A stretch of DNA of 64,000 nucleotides from Pseudomonas sp. LRP2-20 (GTDB lineage Bacteria > Pseudomonadota > Gammaproteobacteria > Pseudomonadales > Pseudomonadaceae), in contig NZ_AP025944.1 in NCBI RefSeq assembly GCF_024349685.1, positions 1,494,001-1,558,000 of the forward strand. Direction: 5' to 3'. The notes below the pieces were generated by a model, which made no database searches, was not told the origin of the DNA, and was given only the letters and a program-made list of their open reading frames with translations. How positions within the stretch are numbered: position 1 is the stretch's first letter; every line of letters begins with the position of its first letter. Both the position numbers and the translations under genes were made by a program. Shown piece after piece: positions 15,075 through 25,100 of this stretch.

Positions 15075-17219
15075 TCAAAGGGCCGAGCCGATACGGCCCT
15101 TGCGCAGGGCGTCGATCACCGCATCCTTCGGCCCGTCGGCGACGATCTTGCCGTTGTCCAGCACCACCAGCCGGTCCACCAGGCTGAGCATCGAGGTGCG
15201 GTGGGTGACCAGTAGCACGGTCTTGCCCGGCACCCAGCCCAGCAGGCGCAGGCGCAGTTGTTCTTCGCTGCTGTTGTCCATGTGGCTGGTGGGTTCGTCG
15301 AGGATCAGGATCGGTGGCTCCAGCAGCAGCGCACGGGCCAGCAGCACGGCCTGGCGCTGGCCACCGGAGAGCAACTGGCCACGCTCGCCCACCGGGCGGT
15401 CGAAACCGTTCGGGTGCTGCCGGGCCAGCTCGCTGACGCCGGTCAGTTCGGCCACTTCGAGCATGCGCGTATCGCTGATGTGGCGCGCGCCCAGGGTCAG
15501 GTTGTCGCGCAGGCTGCCGGCCAGCAGTGGCAGGTCATGGGCAACGTAGCCAATCTGGCTGCGCAAGTCGGCGATGTCCAGCTGGCGCAGGTCGAGGTTG
15601 TCCAGCAGAACCTGGCCCTCATCGGGGTGATGAAAACCCATCAACAGGCGCCCCAACGTGCTTTTGCCAGAGCCGCTGCGGCCGATGATGCCGATGCGCT
15701 CGCCGGGGGTGACGGCCAGTTGCACATCGTGCAGCGCCGGGCTGACCTGCCCTGGGTAGCGGAAGGTGACGTGGCTCAGCGCCAGCGCCCCCTTGAGCGT
15801 GGTGTGTTCAAGTGCCTGCTGGTCGGGCTGGCGCTCCTGGGGCAGGGCCATCAGGGCGTCGGTACTGCGCATGGTCAGCTGCGCCTGCTGGTAGCGGGTG
15901 ATCAACCCGGCGATCTGGCCGAGCGGCGCGAGCACCCGGCTGCCGAGCATGTAGCTGGCGACCAGGGCACCGACGCTGAGGTTGCCGGCGATGATGCTAT
16001 AGACCCCGGCAACGATGGTGGCCATGCCGCAGAATTGCTGGATGAACAGCGTGCCGTTGCTGGCCAGCGATGACAGGTTGCGGGCGTGGGCGTCGAGGCG
16101 GGCGATGGCGGCATTGGTGTGCTCCCACTGGTACTGGCGCTCGCTTTCGGCGCCACAGGCCTTGAGGGTTTCCAGGCCGCCCAGGGTTTCGATCAGCAGG
16201 GCCTGGCGCACGGCACCGAGGCTCAGGCTTTTCTGCACGGTGTCGCGCAGGCGGGCCTGGATGATCAGGGCAAAGCCCACCGCCAGCGGGAAGGCGATCA
16301 GCGGGATCAGCACCAGCCAGCCACCGAGCAGGCCGATCACCAGCAGCATCAGGGCCACGAAGGGCAGGTCGATGATGCTGGTCAGGGTGACTGCGGTGAG
16401 GAATTCACGCAGGCCCTGGAAGTCATGGATGCTCTGGGCGAAACCACCGATGGTGGCGGGCTTGGCCTTCATGGCCATGCCGGTGATGCGCTCGAACAGG
16501 GTGGCGGAGAGGATCAGGTCGGTTTTCTTGCCGGCCTGGTCCAGCAGGTGCGCGCGGACCATGCGCAGCACCAGTTCGAAGGCGGTGCCGATGAACAGGC
16601 CGGCGACCAGCACCCACAAGGTCGACAGCGCCTGGTTGGGGACCACGCGGTCGTAGGTCTGCATGACGAACAGCGGCACCATCAGGCCAAGCAGGTTGAT
16701 CAGCAGGCTGGCCAGCAGGGCGTCGCCATACAGCCAGCGGGAATGGCGCAGGGTGTCGCGGAACCAGGCGTTGACCCGCGGCAGCAGCGGGGAGCGCACG
16801 TCTTCCAGGGTATGCCGCGGGCGGGCGAACAGGGCGTGGCCGCTGTAGGCCTGCTGCAGCGCTTCACGCTCGACCCATTGCTCGCCGCCTTCGGCCTCGC
16901 AGGGCAGGATCAGCGCACGGCCGTCATCGCCCCAGCGTTGCAACACCGCGCTGCGGCCATTGCCGAGCAACAGCAGCACAGGCAGGTTGAGCGCCGATAT
17001 GTCATCCAGCGCCCGTTCCAGCACTCGCCCTTGCAGGCCGGCACGCGCCGCGGCCCGCGGCAGCAGATCGGCCCCGAGACGCTGCTGGGCCAGGGGCAGG
17101 CCGCTGCACAGGCTGGCGCGGCTGGCCGGGCGGCCGTGCAGCCGGCACAGGATCAGCAGGCCATCAAGCAGTGGGTCATCGACATCCGGGCGCGGCTGCG
17201 CGCTTTGCATACTGGTCAC
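15075..17219 (-). CDS. Type I secretion ABC transporter with C39-like domain (LapB/MapB-like)
   Basis: A 714-residue half-transporter with three parts: an N-terminal C39-like domain (about 1-140), six membrane segments (about 165-430), and a C-terminal ATPase. The ATPase has Walker A GRSGSGKST, signature LSGGQRQ, Walker B ILILDEPTS and the switch histidine in THRTS. The C39-like domain lacks the catalytic Cys-His arrangement I would expect of a protease, as in LapB and HlyB, so it should recognise rather than cut its cargo. It lies between the TolC-like and HlyD-like genes and divergent from the adhesin it presumably exports. Confidence 0.92.
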   Translation of the reverse strand: MTSMQSAQPRPDVDDPLLDGLLILCRLHGRPASRASLCSGLPLAQQRLGADLLPRAAARAGLQGRVLERALDDISALNLPVLLLLGNGRSAVLQRWGDDGRALILPCEAEGGEQWVEREALQQAYSGHALFARPRHTLEDVRSPLLPRVNAWFRDTLRHSRWLYGDALLASLLINLLGLMVPLFVMQTYDRVVPNQALSTLWVLVAGLFIGTAFELVLRMVRAHLLDQAGKKTDLILSATLFERITGMAMKAKPATIGGFAQSIHDFQGLREFLTAVTLTSIIDLPFVALMLLVIGLLGGWLVLIPLIAFPLAVGFALIIQARLRDTVQKSLSLGAVRQALLIETLGGLETLKACGAESERQYQWEHTNAAIARLDAHARNLSSLASNGTLFIQQFCGMATIVAGVYSIIAGNLSVGALVASYMLGSRVLAPLGQIAGLITRYQQAQLTMRSTDALMALPQERQPDQQALEHTTLKGALALSHVTFRYPGQVSPALHDVQLAVTPGERIGIIGRSGSGKSTLGRLLMGFHHPDEGQVLLDNLDLRQLDIADLRSQIGYVAHDLPLLAGSLRDNLTLGARHISDTRMLEVAELTGVSELARQHPNGFDRPVGERGQLLSGGQRQAVLLARALLLEPPILILDEPTSHMDNSSEEQLRLRLLGWVPGKTVLLVTHRTSMLSLVDRLVVLDNGKIVADGPKDAVIDALRKGRIGSAL

Positions 17220-17285
17220 GATGGCCTACTCCCGCCAGGGTGGATGGGTTGCTGTGCAGGCGATCCGTGCCAGTGTGCTCGACGC

Positions 17286-18659
17286 TCAGCGCATGTCGGG
17301 CAATCTGGCCTCGGTCCTGACCTCGTTGTTGGCGATAGCCTCCGGTGGTAGCGAAATGCGTTGCTTGTTCAGCAGTTCACCCATGGTCGCCAGCACCCGG
17401 TACATCGAGAATTCTTCGGTGTAACGCACTTCGGTGTAGCGGCGGTTGGCGTTGTACAGCTCGTTTTCGCTGTCGAGCACGTCGAGCAGGGTGCGCTGGC
17501 CAAGCCCGAACTGGTCCTGGTACGCCGCCCGTACGCGCTGGGTGGTTTCGGCGTACTCACGCGCGGTCGGGGTCTGCTTGCGGGCGTTGTTCATGGCGTT
17601 CCAGGACAGGCTGAGGTTCTCGGTCAGCTCGCGCAGCGCGTTGTTGCGGATGTCCAGGGCCTGGTTGATCTTGTGCGCATCGGATTGCAGCCGGGCTTTG
17701 TCACTGCCGCCACGGAAAAGGTTGTAACTGAGCTCGACGCCAGCTTGCCAGTCGTTGTTGCTGTGGCCTTTCTCGCCGCCGATGTTGTTGTTGGCGCCGG
17801 TGGCCAGCACGGCGTCCAGGCGCGGGTAGAACGGCGACTTGGCCACTTCGTACTGCTGTTCGGCGGCGTTGACGTCGGCCTGGGCCGACTTGAGATACGG
17901 GTTGTTCTGGCGCATGCCTTCGCGCGCTTGATCGAGGGTGGCGGGTATTTCCACCTTGATCGACTGCGGCCCTTCCAGCTCGTCAGGCACGCGGCCTACC
18001 ACGCTGTAGAAGTTGGCTTCGGCATCGGCGAGGTCGACTTCGGCGGTATCCAGGTTGTTTTCTGCCAGGGCGCGACGGGCGCGGGACTGGTCGAGGTCGG
18101 CGGTGCTGCCAACGCCGCGTTCGCTGCGCAGGCCGATCTGGTCGTTGACGCGCAGGTGTGCCTGCAGGTTGTTCCTGGCCAGGTCCACCAACTCTCGACG
18201 CTTGAGCACTTCCAGGTACACCTCGACGGTACGCAAGGCTACATCTTGGGCGATGGCCTGGGTGTAGTAGGCCCGAGAAGTCGCCACTGCCTCGGTGCGG
18301 CCCACTTCATTGGCGGTGTTGAAGCCGTCGAAGATCATCTGCCGCAGGCGCAGTTCCGACTGTGTGTAGTTCAAGGTCTCCTTGTTGTGGTTGGTCGTGC
18401 CGTCCGGGTTGAGGCCACGGGTATTGAGGTTGTCCGAACGCTGGCGCCCATAACCTGCCACCAGGTCGACGGTCGGGTAGTAGCCACCACGAGCGAATTT
18501 GACGTCCTCATCGGCCGAAAGCTTGCTGTTGCGGTTGGAGCTGATCTGCGGGTGGTAGTCCACGGCACTCTGGATAGCTTCGTTGAGGGACATCGCCTCG
18601 ACGTTCGTGCATGCCATGGCTACCAGCATTGCGCTGGCGAGGGGGGTTGGAACGCGCAT
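17286..18659 (-). CDS. TolC-family outer membrane channel (LapE/MapE-like)
   Basis: This 457-residue protein has a signal peptide (MRVPTPLASAMLVAMACTNV, likely cut after VEA) and the two-fold repeated TolC structure: ... MSLNEAIQSAVDYHPQI in the first half and ARRALAENNLDTAEVDLADA and GQRTLLDVLDSENELYNANR in the helical barrel. It forms the outer membrane exit duct. In Lap-type systems this pore also holds the uncut adhesin by its N-terminal plug. It is the first gene of the secretion operon. GGAGAAG lies 8 bp before the ATG. A FleQ-box-like site is 40 bp upstream. Confidence 0.92.
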   Translation of the reverse strand: MRVPTPLASAMLVAMACTNVEAMSLNEAIQSAVDYHPQISSNRNSKLSADEDVKFARGGYYPTVDLVAGYGRQRSDNLNTRGLNPDGTTNHNKETLNYTQSELRLRQMIFDGFNTANEVGRTEAVATSRAYYTQAIAQDVALRTVEVYLEVLKRRELVDLARNNLQAHLRVNDQIGLRSERGVGSTADLDQSRARRALAENNLDTAEVDLADAEANFYSVVGRVPDELEGPQSIKVEIPATLDQAREGMRQNNPYLKSAQADVNAAEQQYEVAKSPFYPRLDAVLATGANNNIGGEKGHSNNDWQAGVELSYNLFRGGSDKARLQSDAHKINQALDIRNNALRELTENLSLSWNAMNNARKQTPTAREYAETTQRVRAAYQDQFGLGQRTLLDVLDSENELYNANRRYTEVRYTEEFSMYRVLATMGELLNKQRISLPPEAIANNEVRTEARLPDMR

Positions 18660-18698
18660 GGGGCTACTTCTCCCTGGTCACAAAAAATCCTGCTTTTC

Positions 18699-18712
18699 GC
18701 CAATAAAATGAC
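18699..18712 (+). promoter_or_regulatory. FleQ-box-like sequence near the TolC-like gene
   Basis: GCCAATAAAATGAC matches 11 of 13 defined positions of the published P. aeruginosa FleQ consensus GTCANTAAATTGAC. It is 40 bp upstream of the TolC-like start codon. Confidence 0.5.
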
Positions 18713-18969
18713 GATTTTTATAGTTCAAACCGTTTCATGTTTGTAACAACAGAGCTAAGAACATTTAACGCGCGAGCTAAGAAGATTTTTTCATAACGCC
18801 TATGCGAAAAAAAACTTATGCGGTCTATGCAAAGCAAGACATTGTTTCATCCAAGTGAATTCGCGAGCCGTTGCAAGGCGCGACTTTCAAGCACTTCTGT
18901 AAGGTCCAGTTTTTTTTCAGCTAAGGATGCGGAACGGATAGGTGAAAGTGGAATTTGGCGACAAAAAAT

Positions 18970-18983
18970 TGGCATAAATTGAT
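18970..18983 (+). promoter_or_regulatory. FleQ-box-like sequence near the adhesin gene
   Basis: TGGCATAAATTGAT shares the uninterrupted core TAAATTGA with the FleQ consensus, inside a wider TTGGC...GCCAA dyad. It is about 145 bp upstream of the adhesin start. Confidence 0.4.
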
Positions 18984-19126
18984 GGCCAACTTACATTACT
19001 ACTATCGCCAAAGTAGTACCTGAGAGAACGATTCTCACCGTTGAGATTTTTCGGACTCCCTGCCCACACCTGCCTACGCAATGCCATTGGCTGAAGTAGC
19101 CGATCAGTAAGGGGAGGCGTTCGCTC

Positions 19127-22100
19127 ATGGCAAAGTTAATCGGTGTGGTCAGCAAGGTGATTGGTCAGGTCTTCGCGGTTGCCAGCGATGGTAGTCGGCG
19201 CCCCCTGATCGAAGGCGACCGACTTTTCGCTGGCGAGCAACTGGAGACCGGTGCTGCAGGGGCCGTGGCGGTGCACCTGCAGAACGGTGCCGAGTTGACG
19301 CTGGGCCGCGACAGCAGCCTGGAGATGACGCCGGACCTGCTTGCCAGCCAGGCGCCCCATGGGCAGGGCCACGAGGCTGCGCCGAGCGACGCGCAATTGA
19401 GTGACGTAGAACGTATCCAGCGGGCCATTGCCGCTGGCGACGACCCGACCCAGAGCGCCGAGGCAACTGCCGCCGGGCCAGGCAGCGGCAGTGCTTCCGG
19501 GGCCGTGGGAGGGGGCCATAGTTTCGTCATGCTGAGTGAAGTGGGCGCGCGCGTCGATCCCGTGGTGGGCTTTCCGACGGCGGGTTTCAATGGCTTTCCC
19601 GAACTGGCCAACCGCGAAGTGGGCGGCCTTGATCCCAGCAATGGCAGTTCGCTCAACGGTCGTTCGGTTGGCGGCGGCGATGGCGGAACGGGCCCTGTGA
19701 CGATCGATGAAAATCATCCCGTCACCTTGCTGGGGCTGGATATCGCCCCCGGTGAGCTGAGCCTGAACGAGGCGAACCTGCCACTGGGCTCTGCCAGTGA
19801 TGCGGCGGCCTTGACTCGGCAGGGCAGCTTTACCGTGGTGGCTCAGGATGGCGTGTTCAATCTCAGTGTCGGTGGCATCAACGTGGTGACAGGCGGCGTG
19901 GTGACCGGCGTTGGCCAGTCGATCACTACCGGGCTGGGCAACATCCTGACGATTACCGGCTACAACTCAAGCACCGGCGAGGTGAGTTACACCTATACGC
20001 TCACTGCATCCGGGCAACATATCGAGAACGATGGAGCCAAGTCGCTGACCGAGCAGTTACCGGTCCTGGTCAGTGACAGTGACGGCGATGTCGCCCAAGG
20101 CTCGCTGGATGTGATCATCCACGATGATGCGCCACAGGCGTTCGATGATGGCAACGTGGTCAAGGCGACCGAACAGCAAGGCGAGCTGACTGGGAATGTG
20201 CTGACCAACGATGTCCAGGGTGCCGACCGTGTGGCGGGTGGCCCGGTCATCGCCGGTACTTACACTGGCACCTACGGCACGCTGGTCCTGGCCGCCGACG
20301 GTTCCTACACCTACACGCTCAACCCCAACGCCCCGGACTTCAAGAACCTGGGCGGTGGCGGCAATGGGGTGGAGAACTTCACCTACACGATCAAGGACGC
20401 CGACGGCGACACCAGCACGGCGACCCTGACACTGAACATCAGCAACCTCAACGACCCGGTCAACCTCGATGGCCTGGACGTGCAGAACGGTGAGCTGACC
20501 GTCTACGAGAAGCACCTGAGCGACGGCACCGCGCCAGACGCGAATGCACTGACCCAGCAAGGCACCTTCAAGGTTACCGCGCCGGATGGCCTGCAAAGCC
20601 TGACCGTGGGCGGCATCGCAGTGGTCACTGGCGGCGTGGCCGCCGGCTTCCCGCAATCGGTGACCACACCGGAAGGCAACACCCTGACCATCACCGGCTA
20701 CAACCCGAGCACCGGGGTGGTGAGCTACAGCTACACGCTGACCGACAACGGCAGCCACCCAGACGGTGCAGGCAGCAATAGCATCAGCGAACACTTCGCT
20801 GTGGTTGCCAAGGACGTTGATGGCAGCACCGCCAGCGGCAGCCTGGATGTGAACATCGTCGATGATGTGCCGAAGGCAGTGGATGACAGCAACGCTGTCA
20901 CGGCGACCGAACAGCACACAGAACTGACCGGCAATGTGCTGACCAACGACGTGCAAGGCGCCGACCGCGTGGTGGGTGGTCCAGTGATCGCCGGCACTTT
21001 CACCGGCACTTACGGCACGCTGGTCCTGGCCGCCGACGGTTCCTACACCTACACGCTCAACCCCAACGCCCCGGACTTCAAGAGCCTGGGCGGTGGCGGC
21101 AACGGGGTGGAGAACTTCACCTACACGATCAAGGACGCCGACGGCGACACCAGCACGGCGACCCTGACACTGAACATCAGCAACCTCAACGACCCGGTCA
21201 ACCTCGATGGCCTGGACGTGCAGAACGGTGAGCTGACCGTCTACGAGAAGCACCTGAGCGACGGCACCGCGCCAGACGCGAATGCACTGACCCAGCAAGG
21301 CACCTTCAAGGTTACGGCGCCGGATGGCCTGCAAAGCCTGACCGTGGGCGGCATCGCAGTGGTCACTGGTGGCGTGGCCGCCGGCTTCCCGCAATCGGTG
21401 ACCACACCGGAAGGCAACACCCTGACCATCACCGGCTACAACCCGAGCACCGGGGTGGTGAGCTACAGCTACACGCTGACCGACAACGGCAGCCACCCAG
21501 ACGGTGCAGGCAACAACAGCATCAGCGAACACTTCGCTGTGGTTGCCAAGGACGTCGATGGCAGCACTGCCAGCGGCAGCCTGGACGTGAATATCGTCGA
21601 TGATGTGCCGAAGGCAGTGGATGACAGCAACGCTGTCACGGCGACCGAACAGCACACAGAACTGACCGGCAATGTGCTGACCAACGACGTGCAAGGCGCC
21701 GACCGTGTGGTGGGTGGTCCAGTGATCGCCGGCACTTACACTGGCACCTACGGCACGCTGGTCCTGGCCGCCGACGGTTCCTACACCTACACGCTCAACC
21801 CCAACGCCCCGGACTTCAAGAACCTGGGCGGTGGCGGCAACGGGGTGGAGAACTTCACCTACACGATCAAGGACGCCGACGGCGACACCAGCACGGCGAC
21901 CCTGACGCTGAACATCAGCAACCTCAACGACCCGGTCAACCTCGATGGCCTGGACGTGCAGAACGGTGAGCTGACCGTCTACGAGAAGCACCTGAGCGAC
22001 GGCACCGCGCCAGACGCGAATGCACTGACCCAGCAAGGCACCTTCAAGGTTACGGCGCCGGATGGCCTGCAAAGCCTGACCGTGGGCGGCATCGCAGTGG

Positions 22101-25100
22101 TCACTGGCGGCGTGGCCGCCGGCTTCCCGCAATCGGTGACCACACCGGAAGGCAACACCCTGACCATCACCGGCTACAACCCGGGCACCGGGGTGGTGAG
22201 CTACAGCTACACGCTGACCGACAACGGCAGCCACCCAGACGGTGCAGGCAGCAACAGCATCAGCGAACACTTCGCTGTGGTTGCCAAGGACGTTGATGGC
22301 AGCACCGCCAGCGGCAGCCTGGATGTGAACATCGTCGACGATGTGCCGCAGGCTGCGGCGGATTCCACCAGCGTCGTGGAAGGCGGTACTGCCACGGGCA
22401 ATGTTCTCTGGAATGACAAGCTGGGTGCAGATCAGGCAGGAACCAGCAATGTCGTGGTCGGTGCACGTGCCGGCTCCGATACCTCGACCTCCGCCATCGG
22501 CAATCTCAACACCGCAATCGCCGGCCAGTACGGCACCTTGACCATCGATGCGGCGGGTAACGCGGTCTATCACGCCAACCCGAATGCGGTGCTGCCGCCA
22601 GGCGCCAGTGATGTATTCGTCTACACCATTCGCGACACTGACGGCGATGAGAGCACCACCACCATCACGATCAATGTGCAGGACTGCTCGCTCGTCGCAG
22701 GCCCGGTGGGCGGGGTAACGGTCCATGAAAGCGCGCTGGATGTTCATCAGGATGGCAACGACCTGGCCCCAGGTAGCGTTACCGGCAGCGACCCTGACTC
22801 GACGCGTGAAACCGCATCCGGCAGTCTGGCGGGCTCTGCCAGCGGCGGCGTCGGTGCATTGACCTACAGCCTGGTGAGCGATGCCACCGGCCAGTACGGC
22901 CAACTCCACCTGAACGCCGACGGTACCTACACCTACACCTTGACCTCACCGGCCACCTCGCCGGCCCACGCCAATGACGGCCCCAATACCGTCACCGAAA
23001 CCTTCGCCTACCAAGTGAAAGATTCGCTCGGCAACTCGACCACCAGCACCATCGTCATCACCATCGTCGACGACGTGCCGCAAGCCCACAGCGATTACAC
23101 CAGTGTGTACAAGGGCGACGAGGTGCGCGGCAATGTGCTGTACAACGATGTGGTCGGCGCTGATGTGCGCAGCGACGGTAACTACGTGGTCGGCGTACGC
23201 GCTGGCAGCGATACTTCGACTTCGGTCATCGGCCAGCTGAACACCCAGGTGAATGGCCAGTACGGCTACCTGACCATCGACGAGAAGGGCAACGCGGTCT
23301 ACCACTCCAACCCGGACGTGGTGTCGCCGCGCGATGCCGTCGACACCTTCGTCTACACCATTCGCGATGCCGATGGCGACGAAAGTACGACGACGATCAC
23401 CATCAACGTGCACAACTCGCTGATGGCCTGCGCGGACCGCGATGTCACGGTGTACGAAAACGCCCTGGACCTGCACAAGGACGGCAACGACCTGGCCGCG
23501 GGCAGTGTCACCGGCAGCGACCCGGATTCGACCCGCGAAACCGCCAGCGGCACCCTGGTCGGCTCTGCCAGCGGCGGCGTCGGTGCATTGACCTACAGCC
23601 TGGTGAGCGATGCCACCGGCCAGTACGGCCAACTCCACCTGAATGCCGACGGCACCTACACCTATACCCTGACCTCACCGGCCACCTCACCGGCCCATGC
23701 CAATGACGGCCCCAATACCGTCACCGAAACCTTCACCTACCAGGTGAAAGATTCGCTCGGCAATTCGACCACCAGCACCATCGTCATCACCATCGTCGAC
23801 GACGTGCCGCAAGCCCACAGCGATTACACCAGTGTGTACAAGGGCGACGAGGTGCGCGGCAATGTGCTGTACAACGACGTGGTCGGCGCTGATGTGCGCA
23901 GCGACGGCAACTACGTGGTCGGCGTACGCGCTGGCAGCGATACCTCGACTTCGGCCATCGGCCAGCTGAACACCCAGGTGAATGGCCAGTACGGCTACCT
24001 GACCATCGACGAGAAGGGCAACGCGGTCTACCACTCCAACCCGGACGTGGTGTCGCCGCGCGATGCCGTCGACACCTTCGTCTACACCATTCGCGATGCC
24101 GATGGCGACGAAAGTACGACGACGATCACCATCAACGTGCATGACCCGCGCATCGAAGTGTGCATGGACGGCGGTGTCACAGTGTTCGAAAAAGCTCTGG
24201 ATGGGAGCAAGGACGGTGGCGATCTGGCTGCAGGTACCGTCACTGGCAGCGACCCGACATCGCCCCTCGAAACAGCTACTGGCAGCTTGGCCGGCTTGGC
24301 TTCTGGTGGCATAGGCGCTCTGTCCTACAGCCTGGTGGGTAATGCTGTCGGCCAGTACGGTCAGATTCAGCTCAATGCCGACGGAAGCTACACCTACACC
24401 CTGACGTCACCTGCCAGCTCGCCGGTACATGCCAACGACGGTGCCAACAGCGTTACCGAGTCCTTTACCTATCAGGTGCAGGATGCCTATGGCCATTCGG
24501 CCACCAGCACCATCGTCATCACCATCGTCGACGACGTGCCGCAAGCCCACAGTGATTACACCAGTGTGTACAAGGGCGACGAGGTGCGCGGCAATGTGCT
24601 GTACAACGACGTGGTCGGTGCCGATGTGCGCAGCGACGGCAACTACGTGGTCGGCGTACGCGCTGGCAGCGATACTTCGACTTCGGTCATCGGCCAGCTG
24701 AACACCCAGGTGAATGGCCAGTACGGCTACCTGACCATCGACGAGAAGGGCAACGCGGTCTACCACTCCAACCCGGACGTGGTGTCGCCGCGCGATGCCG
24801 TCGACACCTTCGTCTACACCATCCGCGATGCCGATGGCGACGAAAGTACGACGACGATCACCATCAACGTGCACAACTCGCTGATGGCCTGCGCGGACCG
24901 CGATGTCACGGTGTACGAAAACGCCCTGGACCTGCACAAGGACGGCAACGACCTGGCCGCGGGCAGTGTCACCGGCAGCGACCCGGATTCGACCCGCGAA
25001 ACCGCCAGCGGCACCCTGGTCGGCTCTGCCAGCGGCGGCGTCGGTGCATTGACCTACAGCCTGGTGAGCGATGCCACCGGCCAGTACGGCCAACTCCACC

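Larger units (their letters stand above)
18660..19126. promoter_or_regulatory. Shared control region of the secretion operon and the adhesin
   Basis: 467 bp of unusually AT-rich sequence, with many A and T runs (for example 18786-18820 and 18910-18918), between divergent start codons. It contains two FleQ-box-like sequences, annotated separately. It has no coding potential. The adhesin ribosome site AAGGGGAGG lies at 19109-19117. I could not fix a confident -35/-10 pair for either direction. Confidence 0.7.

Noticed and set aside
20057..22909. A 950-codon open frame antisense to the adhesin gene
   Set aside because: It follows the codon-periodic, GC-rich repeats of the adhesin, repeats in step with them, has no ribosome site and no recognisable domain. 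It is a shadow of the sense gene.
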